Source of the DNA: Paenibacillus ferrarius
Lineage (GTDB): Bacteria; Bacillota; Bacilli; Paenibacillales; NBRC-103111
Length of the DNA: 64,000 nt
Assembly (NCBI RefSeq): GCF_002027705.1
Contig: NZ_MBTG01000007.1
Span: 178,134 to 242,133 of the forward strand
Direction: 5' to 3'
Both the position numbers and the translations under genes were made by a program. Below, piece after piece: positions 42,534 through 51,643 of this stretch (its first letter is position 1; each line of letters begins with the position of its first letter). Below the pieces are notes generated by a model. The model searched no databases, had not been told where the DNA came from, and worked only from the letters and a program-made list of their open reading frames with translations.

Positions 42534-44171
42534 ATGAAAAAACTTACGATGATCGCGACTGCAGCAATGGCATTCTCTTTGTTTGCATCAGCTACCCTTT
42601 CGCATCCAGCTTCTGCCGCGACGAAAACAAGCGCTGACTTCACGGATCTGTCCACTGCGGATGCCGCATTGAAAGCCAAGATTGATGCTATGCTGACACA
42701 AGGTATTTTCGAAGGTGTTTCGGACAGCTCTTTCGGCATTAATCAAAATATGACACGTGCTCAATTCGCAAAAGTAGCTACGCTTATTTATGATGTGAAA
42801 GTTGATCCTTCCGTTAAGGTATCCAGCTTCTCCGACGTTCATGCAGAGGATGCTGCAAACGGTTGGGCGATCCCTTATATTGAAGCAGCGAAAAAAGCCG
42901 GCCTTATCGACGGTGTAACTGATACAACATTCGAACCAGGCGCCTCTGTAACAGCAGGTCAATTAGATACTTTGCTGCTCAAAGGCTTAGGTAAAAAAGT
43001 CAGCACAACAGGTTCACCTTGGTATGCCGATGCCGTTAAGCAAGCTACTGATCTGGGGATACACCCAACAGGGAAAACCGGCGACCAATTGGCTATCCGC
43101 GCTGATCTTGTTCAGAGCTCTTATACCGCTCAGCAGGCTTTTGACAAGTTAACGCTTGTTTCTATTACTAAAGCCGCAGCAGGTTCCGATACGAAAAGCG
43201 TACAAGTTACTTTTAACCGAAATGTAGATACTTCGAAAGCAACACTCGTCTTGAAAAATGGTTCAACCGTTGTGCCTACAAAGGCAACATGGTCCACTGA
43301 CGCGCAAGCTGTAACACTGACAACTGATCTTGCACTTGCCGCGGGTGACTATACGGTTACGCTTGGCGGGCTTGATGCTTCTGCGATTCAAACAGGCACT
43401 GCCAGCTTTAGCGTCGCTGCGGCTCCGAGCGATTCTGGAAATACTGGGAATTCCGGCAATTCTGGGAACGTATCCTTTGTTGGCAGCTACACATTAGCAG
43501 ATGTTTTGGATAGCGGACTGACAGACACTGCAACAGGCACGGATGGTTTCATCGATAAAGCTACCGCTCAAGATCCAACCAAAAGCAAGCTGGCTAAAGA
43601 AGTTAAAATTAAAGTAACATCCGGCGGCGAGGAAGTTGCCGTTCCAGGAATTATACAATCCATTTTCTCCTCTGACCCTAGCGTTGTTAAAGTAGGACTA
43701 GACTCTGCAACGCATCGCGGGTATATTCTTGGAAATAAAGCAGGCACAGCTGATATTAGCGTCATGGTTCAAGTTGGAAGCGGCAATGCTAAACAGCTCC
43801 ACGTCACTGTAACAGTGAAAAGTGACTCCGTTGCAGCCAAAAAAATTAAAGCAGACAATACGACAATTGAACAAAGCATGAATGGCGCGGCCAGCACAAG
43901 CTTTAATGCTTTCAACAAAATGGATTTAACTATCACTGATAATTATGACCAAACTTATGAAGGTGCTGAAGTTGCTAATTACAATTTTGCCCTTGGGACA
44001 GCTTTCACCACCAATAAAATTAAAGGGGATGCTGCCAAAGGCGATGTTGGTTCCGTATCCGTTGACCCTACCGGCAAAGTAGTGGTAACTGGAAATGTAA
44101 CCTCATTCGAATTAACAGCAGTTACATCTTCTGGGCAAACAGCAACAAGCTTTGTAACGATTACTCCTTAA
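42534..44171 (+). CDS. S-layer homology (SLH) domain surface protein
   Basis: 545 residues. The signal peptide MKKLTMIATAAMAFSLFASA ends near PASAA. Three SLH domains follow: 36-88 (FTDLSTADAALKAKIDAMLT), 99-153 (FSDVHAEDAANGWAIPYIEA) and 162-204 (WYADAVKQATDLGI); the second and third have degenerate T-R-A motifs. A Big-like domain spans 208-305, then a Gly/Ser/Asn linker and two further beta domains. The SLH domains bind pyruvylated wall polymer. TAGGAGG precedes the ATG. It is a candidate S-layer or S-layer-associated protein, with a strong terminator. Confidence 0.92.
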   Translation: MKKLTMIATAAMAFSLFASATLSHPASAATKTSADFTDLSTADAALKAKIDAMLTQGIFEGVSDSSFGINQNMTRAQFAKVATLIYDVKVDPSVKVSSFSDVHAEDAANGWAIPYIEAAKKAGLIDGVTDTTFEPGASVTAGQLDTLLLKGLGKKVSTTGSPWYADAVKQATDLGIHPTGKTGDQLAIRADLVQSSYTAQQAFDKLTLVSITKAAAGSDTKSVQVTFNRNVDTSKATLVLKNGSTVVPTKATWSTDAQAVTLTTDLALAAGDYTVTLGGLDASAIQTGTASFSVAAAPSDSGNTGNSGNSGNVSFVGSYTLADVLDSGLTDTATGTDGFIDKATAQDPTKSKLAKEVKIKVTSGGEEVAVPGIIQSIFSSDPSVVKVGLDSATHRGYILGNKAGTADISVMVQVGSGNAKQLHVTVTVKSDSVAAKKIKADNTTIEQSMNGAASTSFNAFNKMDLTITDNYDQTYEGAEVANYNFALGTAFTTNKIKGDAAKGDVGSVSVDPTGKVVVTGNVTSFELTAVTSSGQTATSFVTITP

Positions 44172-44189
44172 TCTTTAAGCAAAAACATA

Positions 44190-44232
44190 AAAGCACCGCA
44201 ACCACATTCCTGTGGTTTGCGGTGCTTTTTGT
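44190..44232 (+). terminator. intrinsic terminator of the SLH gene
   Basis: AAAGCACCGCA-CCACA / TGTGG-TTGCGGTGCTTTTT stem with a T-run. Confidence 0.9.
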
Positions 44233-44323
44233 TGTTGACCAGCGGCGCAATAAACCATGCACAATCGCCCCTATGCGACATATATTGCTAGTGCTCATGA
44301 AAACCAAGAAAAGGGGCGCCTCG

Positions 44324-44737
44324 ATGTTGATATACAACCACACTGCCTATTTCCCCTATCTTCTGCCACTTTATCGCTTATATGTTATTCATCCTACCTG
44401 CTACGCAGCAGTTACAGCACCATCCCCGTTATGGAATCGGGATTATCCACATATAGATACGAAGATTCTTCACCATTCTGTGTCATCTTCACAAGCCTTA
44501 TTAAAAGATGCCGCGCTCATTACCGCCAAGCTCTCCGAACCTGCTATCGCGCAGCAAATGATGACCCATGCTCAGACCGGCGATCAAAAGGAAGTCGACC
44601 GCATCGTTCATACTTTCGGCTGTGAATCGGCCGTCATCACCAGCTTTACGCCTAGTACCGTTCATTTCACGATTGATCCGCGAACGAATGGGAAATCGTG
44701 TTGCGAAGTAACCCTATCCATGAAATGGGGTCTATGA
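44324..44737 (+). CDS. hypothetical protein, 137 aa
   Basis: 137 residues starting MLIYNHTAYFPYLLPLYRLY. The N-terminal third is aromatic-rich. The C-terminal half has a helix (KLSEPAIAQQMMTHAQTGDQ) followed by a strand-rich segment (ESAVITSFTPSTVHFTIDP) and two adjacent cysteines (SCCEVTLSMKWGL). No family is recognised. AAAAGGGG precedes ATG 44324, whereas the longer frame from 44222 would include the preceding terminator. It is convergent with ykoC at 7 bp. Confidence 0.65.
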   Translation: MLIYNHTAYFPYLLPLYRLYVIHPTCYAAVTAPSPLWNRDYPHIDTKILHHSVSSSQALLKDAALITAKLSEPAIAQQMMTHAQTGDQKEVDRIVHTFGCESAVITSFTPSTVHFTIDPRTNGKSCCEVTLSMKWGL

Positions 44738-44744
44738 AGGTAAG

Positions 44745-45542
44745 TCATCGGACGTCAAAAGCATCCACAACCGGCCATGCCGTCCCCAACCAATGCGCCA
44801 GAATGACAAGTAAAGCCCAATAAACGATATAATAGATATCCAAGATTGAATAGGCTGCCAGATAATAATAAGTGCGTTTGGCCCCTGTGGAGAAACGCTT
44901 CGCTTCCATAGCCACAGCTGTCCGGTGCGCGCGGCGAATGCTTTGAGCAAGCAAAGGGATGGCATACATGCGCAGCGTTGTGTACCAGCCCGTAAGCAGG
45001 TTTGGCTTCTTTCTCTTGCCTCTCACCTTGAGCGCATAATGGAGGGTTTGAAACTCCTCCAGCATTAGCGGCAGCATGCGCATCGCGGCGAGGAAGCTGT
45101 AAGCATATTGGGGCGCCACCTTCCATTGCTGCATCATCGCGTAAAACAATGCCACAGGACGCGTTGTTAAGCTGAACAGCAGCCCAACCGCAGCAACCTG
45201 CAGTCCGCGAAATCCAAGATGGAGGCCGCGGTAAAAGCTTTCTTCTGTGATGTGGATGAATCCCCACTGGAACCACAGCGTTTCTCCGTTTCCGAACATC
45301 ATCATCCCTGTCGCAGAGGATATGAAAATAAGCAAAAACGGTGACGTATACAGTAACAACCGCTTAGCCCCATGACCCGAGAGAAACGCGAGCGGCAGAA
45401 GGGCGCCCAAGGTCAAATACATCATGGTGTTCAGGTTGTGTGTGAACACAACAACGATGAACATCAGGATGGACAGGACAAGCTTCACACCGGGATTCAC
45501 CCGGTGAAGCCAGGTTTCACGAAACACGAAGCTTATTTGCAT
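44745..45542 (-). CDS. ykoC: ECF transporter T component of the thiamine/HMP importer
   Basis: 265-residue membrane protein with five to six helices. The cytoplasmic coupling motifs of EcfT proteins are present (TLHYALKVRGKR and TAVAMEAKRFSTG; A-x-x-x-R-(G/F)). It couples the ATPase pair to the substrate-binding component YkoE. Its start overlaps the end of ykoD by 10 bp, so translation is coupled. It is the last gene of the TPP-riboswitch-controlled operon. The ykoF thiamine-binding gene known from B. subtilis is absent. Confidence 0.92.
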   Translation of the reverse strand: MQISFVFRETWLHRVNPGVKLVLSILMFIVVVFTHNLNTMMYLTLGALLPLAFLSGHGAKRLLLYTSPFLLIFISSATGMMMFGNGETLWFQWGFIHITEESFYRGLHLGFRGLQVAAVGLLFSLTTRPVALFYAMMQQWKVAPQYAYSFLAAMRMLPLMLEEFQTLHYALKVRGKRKKPNLLTGWYTTLRMYAIPLLAQSIRRAHRTAVAMEAKRFSTGAKRTYYYLAAYSILDIYYIVYWALLVILAHWLGTAWPVVDAFDVR

Positions 45543-47014
45543 AGCTGCGGTGCTCCTTCCCGGCCGTGAACTGGGGAGGCTGGCAGCTCCGCTGCCGCCC
45601 TTTCCGTGACACGGCCTGCCTCAACCTGCCAAACGCGCGTAGCCCAGCGTTGAACGATCTGTGGATCGTGGGTGACCATCACGATCACCGTCCCGCTCGC
45701 CCGCAGCCGCTCCAGCTGCTGCAGCATGCGCAGCGTACCGTGCGCATCGAGCCCGAACGTGGGCTCATCCAGCAGCAGGATGCGCGGGCCGCGAACCATC
45801 GCGGTCGCCACACTAAGCCTGCGCTTCTGGCCCATCGATAGCTGGAACGGATGCCTCTCGCGCAGCGCGAGCAGGTCGTACTCCCGCAGCAGCCGCTCAG
45901 TGGCTGCTAATTGCGCTTCACGGCTCTCCGCCTCTGGCAAGGAGTAAGCCAGCTCTTCTTCCACCGAATTCGTCACGAATTGGAATTCGGGGTTCTGGAA
46001 GACGAAGCCTACCTGCTCCGCAAGCTGCTCGATTCTATAACCCTTAGCGCCGTCAATCCAGCAGTCGCCTCCAGTCTTGATGAGGCACATGATGGCCAGC
46101 AGCAGCGAGCTTTTGCCTGTCCCGTTGGCTCCGACGACGGTGATCCAGTCTCCAGGATATACGTTCAAGTTATCCACAGAGGTCTTGATTTGTCCGCCAC
46201 GAAGCCCTACAAAGTCGCGAAATGTCATGACCGGTGGCAGATTATCCGTACTCATCTCCCCGCCTGCTCTCGCATTCATTTGCTCATAATCATCCCAAAC
46301 ACCTGGATACCAAATGCCGTATTCCGCAATTTGTTGCCTGTACGCCTGAAACACCTCTTGCGGAGGGCCATCGGCGAGCAGCTCCCCATCAGGAGACATT
46401 ACGATGAGACGATCAATCAGATCAAGAATTCCGCTGATTTTGTGTTCAACGATAACAAGTGTTTTCTCCGCACTAATCTCACGAATCGTGTCCCACACCT
46501 GCTGTGTGCCCTCTTCATCCAGCAATGCCGTTGGCTCATCCAGAAACAGCACCTCTGGCTCCAAGGCAAGTACGCTTGCTATGGCTAACCGCTGTTTCAT
46601 GCCTTGTGACAGCTGTCCAATGAGAATATGAGCATCATCAAGCTCAAGCCCTACTTGGCTCAAATAATGTGCAATGCGAGCAGGCATCTGTTCCCTCGGC
46701 ACTTGCAAATTTTCCAGCACAAAAGCAAGTTCCTCATCAACATAAGGCATACAGAACTGGGTATCGGGATCTTGAAACACATAGCCCCACCTGGCAGGTG
46801 TGCGGATTTCATCTGCTTTCATCGGTATTTCGATAATATCCGGAACGATGCCGCTCAGTACTTGCAGCAAGGTAGATTTGCCTGAGCCGCTTGGTCCCAA
46901 AAGCAGCACCTTTTCCCCTGGCTGAATAGAAAAGGAAACCCCCTGAAATAACAGGGGGGCGGCTTCTCCGGGATATTTTAACCTTAGATTGGTCACGCCT
47001 ATTCCTTCACTCAT
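45533..47014 (-). CDS. ykoD: ECF transporter ATPase with two fused ABC domains
   Basis: 493 residues holding two nucleotide-binding domains. Domain 1: Walker A LLGPSGSGKSTLLQ, signature LSQGMKQRLAIASVL, Walker B VLFLDEPTALLDEEG. Domain 2 (from about residue 265): GANGTGKSSLLLAI, LSMGQKRRLSVATAM, ILLLDEPTFGLDAHG. Both have the substituted LS(Q/M)G signatures usual in ECF ATPases. It powers import of thiamine or its pyrimidine precursor HMP. It lies 5 bp after ykoE and overlaps ykoC. Confidence 0.94.
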   Translation of the reverse strand: MSEGIGVTNLRLKYPGEAAPLLFQGVSFSIQPGEKVLLLGPSGSGKSTLLQVLSGIVPDIIEIPMKADEIRTPARWGYVFQDPDTQFCMPYVDEELAFVLENLQVPREQMPARIAHYLSQVGLELDDAHILIGQLSQGMKQRLAIASVLALEPEVLFLDEPTALLDEEGTQQVWDTIREISAEKTLVIVEHKISGILDLIDRLIVMSPDGELLADGPPQEVFQAYRQQIAEYGIWYPGVWDDYEQMNARAGGEMSTDNLPPVMTFRDFVGLRGGQIKTSVDNLNVYPGDWITVVGANGTGKSSLLLAIMCLIKTGGDCWIDGAKGYRIEQLAEQVGFVFQNPEFQFVTNSVEEELAYSLPEAESREAQLAATERLLREYDLLALRERHPFQLSMGQKRRLSVATAMVRGPRILLLDEPTFGLDAHGTLRMLQQLERLRASGTVIVMVTHDPQIVQRWATRVWQVEAGRVTERAAAELPASPVHGREGAPQLCK

Positions 47015-47019
47015 CTCAT

Positions 47020-47616
47020 TTACCCCAATACGTCGTAATCTTTCTTCGAAGCTGGACGAATGAGGCTGAGCACGCCTGTGCGAGACAGCGCACCCGCCAA
47101 ATAGTACGCGAACACGCCGGCAATCAGCGCACTGCCCAAGAGGCGAAGTCCGATGAACAAGCAGTAATTCCAGAAGGTAAGCTGGTCAATATAACCATAA
47201 TATTGGTCAACCAGCAAGGATAGTGCAGCGGATGCGAATGCCGCCAAAATCGTAACACCTACATTCACCCGGCGATAAAGGAAAAGAGCAAAAATGATTT
47301 CAGCGCCAAGCCCCTGCAAAATGCCATAGACAAGCGTGGAGACGCCCCATGAACCGCCGAACAGTGCCTCGATTGTCGCCGCGGCCACCTCAGCCAATAA
47401 AGCAACTCCCGGTTTACGAATAATCAGAAAGGCAAACGTTGCCGCCATAAACCACATTCCGTAGCTTAACTGCTCCGCATGCAAACCTATCGGTTTCAAA
47501 ATATCGTACATAGGCCCCCATATGCGATAAATCACCCCAAATACAGCTGCGATCACGATCGTGATCAAAATATCGGCCAACTTTAACCCCTGTGTTGCTG
47601 TTTCTTTTTGCGCCAT
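47020..47616 (-). CDS. ykoE: ECF transporter S component for thiamine/HMP
   Basis: 198-residue membrane protein with about six helices. LADILITIVIAAVFGVIYRI followed by WGPMYDILKPIGLHAEQLSY and the EALFGGSWGVSTLVYGILQG segment match YkoE, the substrate-binding component for the thiamine precursor HMP. ATG 47616 follows AAAGGAG at 12 bp; the frame remains open through the upstream terminator, so an earlier start is not credible. It is the first gene of ykoEDC and is controlled by the TPP riboswitch at 47735-47819. Confidence 0.92.
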   Translation of the reverse strand: MAQKETATQGLKLADILITIVIAAVFGVIYRIWGPMYDILKPIGLHAEQLSYGMWFMAATFAFLIIRKPGVALLAEVAAATIEALFGGSWGVSTLVYGILQGLGAEIIFALFLYRRVNVGVTILAAFASAALSLLVDQYYGYIDQLTFWNYCLFIGLRLLGSALIAGVFAYYLAGALSRTGVLSLIRPASKKDYDVLG

Positions 47617-47672
47617 CTGATTTCCGACTCCTTTTCGTGGATACGTTTTTGTAAAATGAGATAGGCGAACAC

Positions 47673-47703
47673 GTAAAAAAAGCCCACCGAATACCGGCAG
47701 GCA
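47673..47703 (-). terminator. ykoE: riboswitch-controlled terminator
   Basis: On the minus strand GCCTGCCGGTATTCGGTGGGC followed by seven T, between the TPP aptamer and ykoE. This is the expression platform, switched on by TPP binding. Confidence 0.85.
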
Positions 47704-47734
47704 TAAACTTAGTGCTAGACAAAAAGGCACTTCA

Positions 47735-47819
47735 TTCTCTACGCTGGCATTATCCAGATCAGATTAACGGTCAGTGGCATAGGGCCACTATCTCAGCCTG
47801 ACTTCATCAAGCACCCGTG
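47735..47819 (-). ncRNA. TPP riboswitch (THI element)
   Basis: Reading the minus strand from 47819: a GGGTGCTT start, the conserved CTGAGATAGTGGCC...GACC block, then CTGATCTGGATAATGCCAGC and GTAGAGAA. These are the two TPP-binding helices of the THI box in normal order. With the downstream terminator it attenuates ykoEDC when thiamine pyrophosphate is abundant. Confidence 0.95.
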
Positions 47820-47838
47820 TTGCTATTCATTTGGCTTA

Positions 47839-47867
47839 ACTGTAGCTGATTAACCGATATTTGGCAA
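47839..47867 (-). promoter_or_regulatory. promoter of the ykoEDC operon
   Basis: Minus strand TTGCCA (47867-47862), 17-bp spacer, TACAGT (47844-47839), about 20 bp before the riboswitch. Confidence 0.68.
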
Positions 47868-47940
47868 TCTTTTTCGGAAAATTATTTTTGCTCAAAAACT
47901 CAGCTTGCTCCATTACCTCTGCCCTATTTTAGTTTAAAAT

Positions 47941-47969
47941 TTGACTTCTGCCCCTCCTAAAACTACAAT
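47941..47969 (+). promoter_or_regulatory. promoter of the DUF3105 gene
   Basis: TTGACT, 17-bp spacer, TACAAT. An inverted repeat ACTAC-N5-GTAGT (47962-47976) covers the -10 box and start region and could be an operator. Confidence 0.65.
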
Positions 47970-48009
47970 ACGTAGTGTACTAATGCAAATTTATTTTCAA
48001 AGGAGTTTG

Positions 48010-48750
48010 ATGAGATCCATGGACCATTCCACAATGTCACAGGGAACAGATTTTATTGCTATTTTGCTTTACATAGGCCTAGCCTTTTTTGTTGTTGCTA
48101 TAATCGGGTACGTCCTCTCTGCCAAAGCGCACAAAGCGAATACGAGTCGACTGAAAAAAGCAGAAAAACAAGCCCAAAACAAAAAGCGGAAAACCTTGCT
48201 CTTCGTCTCGCACATGCTGGTTATTGTTGCTTTTTGCTTTGTAGGAACTTCACTTATTCAGCGCAGCTCCGGCAAATATAGTGTTGAGAAATTAAATTAT
48301 AACGCCCCCATTCAGGTCACGACGGATAAGGATTACGGACGCGGCCATGACGAGGGGATGTTGACTTATGAGATGAAAATCCCGACCTCTGGCACACACA
48401 GCCCGCATGATTTGAAGTTTGGATTTTATAAGGAAAGACCGCCTTATGCAAAGCTGGTGCACAATTTGGAGCATGGCGATATTATTATTCATTACCATCC
48501 GGATGCGCCAAAGGAATTGCTTGATCAATTGGAGTATTTGACCCATTTCAAAAAGGCCGGTGCAGGCATTCTGGCTGTCCCTAACCCCGACGTGCCCAGC
48601 GACAAGGAAGTTGTTGTAACGGCCTGGACCAAAACGATGCAGCTCGTCAAATATGATGAAGCGAGTGTCGGCACATTCATCTATCAGAACATCGATAAAG
48701 GGCCTGAACAAATCCCTTCCGAAGTGCGCCGCGGCGGCGGTACGATGTAG
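48010..48750 (+). CDS. DUF3105 membrane-anchored protein
   Basis: About 246 residues. A first hydrophobic helix (FIAILLYIGLAFFVVAIIGY), a Lys-rich cytoplasmic loop (KKAEKQAQNKKRKT), a second helix (LLFVSHMLVIVAFCFVGT), then an extracytoplasmic DUF3105 domain from residue 105: SGTHSPHDLKFGFY, VHNLEHGDIIIHYHP, with the conserved His residues that suggest metal or cofactor binding. Function unknown. AAAGGAG lies 4 bp before ATG 48010; ATG 48019 is an alternative. It is preceded by a clear promoter with an inverted repeat and is convergent with the AraC gene. Confidence 0.82.
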   Translation: MRSMDHSTMSQGTDFIAILLYIGLAFFVVAIIGYVLSAKAHKANTSRLKKAEKQAQNKKRKTLLFVSHMLVIVAFCFVGTSLIQRSSGKYSVEKLNYNAPIQVTTDKDYGRGHDEGMLTYEMKIPTSGTHSPHDLKFGFYKERPPYAKLVHNLEHGDIIIHYHPDAPKELLDQLEYLTHFKKAGAGILAVPNPDVPSDKEVVVTAWTKTMQLVKYDEASVGTFIYQNIDKGPEQIPSEVRRGGGTM

Positions 48751-48755
48751 TCGCG

Positions 48756-49538
48756 TTATTTGCGAATGGTTTCACGGTCCGATACCAAATCAGTGGGAAC
48801 CAAACCCGTCAGCCGCCTGAATACCCGGTAGAAATAGGACGGGTCATTATATCCGATAAACTCGGATATCTCCGATACCGTTAAGGCGGAATGGCGAAGC
48901 ATGTATACGGCTGTTTTGATTCTGGTCGCATGCACGAATTCGCTGATCGTCTGACCCGTCACTTTGCGAAAAAGCGATGCTGCATAGTTCGGAGATCGGC
49001 TGATGCAAGCACCGAGCTCATCCTTGGTCACATGCTCCCGGTAATGGCTCTGAACGTACCCCTTCATCTGCTCCACGAGCTGCAGGGTCGCCTTTGAGGC
49101 AGCGGCTTCATCCCATTCACGATGCAAATAAACGAACAGCTCTTTTAGCAGCGCTTCACACAGCGTTCGATAATAGGGCTGTTTGTCTTGCCACTGTAGG
49201 TGCATCAGGCGCAGGCGATCGAGGATAAGCTCATACTTGCCCGTAGATCGGGTTGTATAGTGCTGCTGTTGAAGAAGAGGGAAAGAATCCGCCGCTGCGA
49301 GCGAGGAGAATTGTACCACATATTTTTCATGGATCATTGTTGGAACGCTTCGCCCATAAAAGGGGACCTGACTAGGAATAAGCAGCCATTGCCCCTTCTC
49401 CAGCACCTGTTTCTTCTCATTGATCCAGTAGATGCATCGCCCATAAGTGACGAGTACCAGCGTCCAATTCGAACAGCCCTCCTGCTCCTCTGCGTACCAA
49501 TTGCTACTCTTATCATAGGAAAAGCCAGCTACAATCAA
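48756..49538 (-). CDS. AraC-family transcriptional regulator
   Basis: 260 residues. An N-terminal cupin-like sensing region (residues 1-110, including WLLIPSQVPFYGRSVPTM) is followed by a helical linker. The C-terminal double HTH covers about 165-260: TKDELGACISRSPNYAASLF and, in the second helix pair, TVSEISEFIGYNDPSYFYRV followed by FRRLTG. The start is TTG 49538 after GGTGAG. It is divergent from pyk (121 bp apart); no sugar-utilisation genes are adjacent, so the target and effector are unclear. Confidence 0.86.
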   Translation of the reverse strand: MIVAGFSYDKSSNWYAEEQEGCSNWTLVLVTYGRCIYWINEKKQVLEKGQWLLIPSQVPFYGRSVPTMIHEKYVVQFSSLAAADSFPLLQQQHYTTRSTGKYELILDRLRLMHLQWQDKQPYYRTLCEALLKELFVYLHREWDEAAASKATLQLVEQMKGYVQSHYREHVTKDELGACISRSPNYAASLFRKVTGQTISEFVHATRIKTAVYMLRHSALTVSEISEFIGYNDPSYFYRVFRRLTGLVPTDLVSDRETIRK

Positions 49539-49658
49539 GGTCTCACCACTCCTATACTATAGTACATATATCATACTATATTTCATAGAAACTCGCTGCA
49601 TTTAGGCATATAATGAAGCCAAAATTGATTCGTCCACGATGAAAGGATGTCCTACACA

Positions 49659-51071
49659 ATGCGTAAAACGAAAATTATTTGCACCATGGGCCCTGCTTGC
49701 GATTCCGTCCCTACTTTGAAAGAGCTTATCCGTGCAGGTATGAGTGTGGCGCGGTTAAATATGGCACATGGCGATTTGGATGAGCACCGCGGCCGTATTC
49801 AGCGCGTTCGCCAAGCCGCTCAAGAGCTTGGAGTTATCATTCCGATTCTTATGGATATCAAAGGACCGGAAATCCGTATCGGACAGTTGAAAGATGCTTC
49901 CTACGATTTGCAAAATGGCGATCGGCTCGTTCTGACAACTGAACAAATTATCGGTGATTCCAGCCGTGTCTCTGTCAATTATCCAGGACTTCCCCAAGAT
50001 GTCGTGCCTGGCAATCTCGTGCTGATTGATGACGGCTCCATTGAGCTGCGCGTTGAAAAGATCGAAGGCACGGAAGTGACTTGTGTTGTTCTGAATCAAA
50101 GTGTTTTGAAACAACGCAAAGGCGTGAACTTGCCGGGCGTGCGTACTTCTCTTCCAGGCGTTACAGAGCGTGATATTATGCACCTCAAATTCGGTGTCGA
50201 AGAGAACATCTCCATTGTCGCGATGTCTTTCGTTCGTAACGGGAACGATGTGCGTGAGGTTCGTGGGATTTTGGAACAGCATGGCGCTGGGCTTACGCCG
50301 ATTATTTCTAAGATTGAGAACGAAGAAGGCATGACGAATTTCGCTTCGATTCTTGAAGCTTCCGACGGCATCATGGTCGCTCGCGGCGATCTCGGCGTGG
50401 AAATTCCGACCGAAGAAGTTCCGATCGCGCAAAAAGACATGATTCGCGCTTGTAATTTGGCGGGCAAGCCGGTTATCACGGCGACGCAAATGCTGGATTC
50501 CATGCAGCGCAATCCGCGTCCAACGCGTGCTGAAGTCAGCGACGTTGCGAATGCCGTTCTGGATGGCAGCGACGTGGTTATGCTCTCCGGCGAAACTGCT
50601 GCAGGCAAGTATCCGATTGAGTCCGTCACCATGATGGCGACGATCGCTGAACGCGTAGAGCAAACCATGGAGCGCAGCTCCTTGATCGATGCTCAGCTTC
50701 AGTCGAACAACGAAGTGACCGAGGTCCTTTGCCAAGCTGTCGTATCTTCCTCTGACAAGCTGAACGCCGCAGCCATCTTGACGCCAACGGAGACTGGCTT
50801 TACCGCTCGGATGATCGCGAAATACCGCCCGCAAGCGCCAATTATTGCGGTAACAGCCAGCCAATATGCGATCAGCCAATTGAGCATGGTACAAGGCGTC
50901 ATCCCGATCTTAGGTGAATTCTGCGAGTCCACCGATGCGATGATCCGTTCTGCTATTCAACAAGCCGAAACACTTGGCTATGTGAAAAAAGGCGACCTGA
51001 CCGTCGTCTCCGCCGGTGTTCCTGTCGGTCAATCCGGCACGACCAACCTGCTCAAGGTTGAGCGCGTTTAG
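49659..51071 (+). CDS. pyk: pyruvate kinase (short form)
   Basis: 470 residues. It converts phosphoenolpyruvate and ADP to pyruvate and ATP. Active-site blocks are present: MDIKGPEIRIG, ISKIENEEGMTN, GIMVARGDLGVEIP and KPVITATQMLDSM. Two features differ from the main Bacillus enzyme: the C-terminal PEP-utiliser domain (about 110 residues) is absent, and the K+-site segment usually read as N-F-S-H-G is LNMAHGD, replacing the K+-binding Ser by Ala. The Glu associated with K+ dependence (KGPE) is kept. GAAAGGATG precedes ATG 49659. It could be a second isozyme. Confidence 0.93.
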   Translation: MRKTKIICTMGPACDSVPTLKELIRAGMSVARLNMAHGDLDEHRGRIQRVRQAAQELGVIIPILMDIKGPEIRIGQLKDASYDLQNGDRLVLTTEQIIGDSSRVSVNYPGLPQDVVPGNLVLIDDGSIELRVEKIEGTEVTCVVLNQSVLKQRKGVNLPGVRTSLPGVTERDIMHLKFGVEENISIVAMSFVRNGNDVREVRGILEQHGAGLTPIISKIENEEGMTNFASILEASDGIMVARGDLGVEIPTEEVPIAQKDMIRACNLAGKPVITATQMLDSMQRNPRPTRAEVSDVANAVLDGSDVVMLSGETAAGKYPIESVTMMATIAERVEQTMERSSLIDAQLQSNNEVTEVLCQAVVSSSDKLNAAAILTPTETGFTARMIAKYRPQAPIIAVTASQYAISQLSMVQGVIPILGEFCESTDAMIRSAIQQAETLGYVKKGDLTVVSAGVPVGQSGTTNLLKVERV

Positions 51072-51093
51072 ATGTTTGTGAGATGAGCAAAGG

Positions 51094-51135
51094 AAGCCGT
51101 CACCCCACTTTTGTGTGGGAGTGACGGTTTTTTTA
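51094..51135 (+). terminator. pyk terminator
   Basis: CCGTCA-CCCAC / GTGGGAGTGACGG hairpin followed by seven T. Confidence 0.88.
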
Positions 51136-51268
51136 TTGCTGATCTCCCCTTATTTTAAGTAGATGGCGATTGGAATGCGGACGTACTTACTGCTGCTATT
51201 GGCGGTCGGGGGATTCGAGTGTTCTTTAAGTAGCTTCTGGCGAATGGGGATGCGGATGTTTTGATAAG

Positions 51269-51447
51269 CCTGCAATTATGCATCCTTTTTAGCCGTTTTT
51301 GAGGCAGCAGTCCTATATTCCTGCAAATATGCATCTTTTTGCGGCTGATATTCTATTATCAAACAAAAAGGGTAAAAATGCCTGCACTATCGCAGGCTTT
51401 TACCCTCTAACAAGCAATTTGGTTGAAAAAACCTGCACTTTTGCATC
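51269..51447 (+). repeat. four-module palindromic intergenic element, copy C
   Basis: Modules start at 51269 (CCTGCAATTATGCATC), 51320 (CCTGCAAATATGCATC), 51381 (CCTGCACTATCGCAGG) and 51432 (CCTGCACTTTTGCATC), with spacing 51, 61, 51. Module 3 extends into a longer stem (GGGTAAAA / TTTTACCC). It lies between the convergent pyk and yusV-like genes. The rest of this 572-bp gap carries only the two terminators. Confidence 0.92.
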
Positions 51448-51543
51448 TTTTGTCCAGTCGATAAAGCGTAGAACCCCTTGGTCTTGGCGATTCCCGGTCC
51501 ATCCATCGCTCTCAGCAATCTGCTTTCCCAAAGCTCGAATCAC

Positions 51544-51588
51544 AAATAACCTCCCGTGCCACGTTAAACGTGCAACTGGAGGTTATTT
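51544..51588. terminator. terminator of the yusV-like gene
   Basis: AAATAACCTCC / GGAGGTTATTT arms with an inner CACGT-TTA-ACGTG stem; followed on the minus strand by a short T-rich stretch. Confidence 0.78.
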
Positions 51589-51643
51589 CATCATCTGAAG
51601 CCCTAGGCCTCATCTACTAGCCGACCGCTGTTCAGATCAGATA

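Noticed and set aside
47962..47976. ACTAC-N5-GTAGT as a BlaI/CopY operator
   Set aside because: The arms do not fit TACA-N2-TGTA, and no BlaI/CopY gene is nearby; kept only as an unnamed inverted repeat at the promoter.
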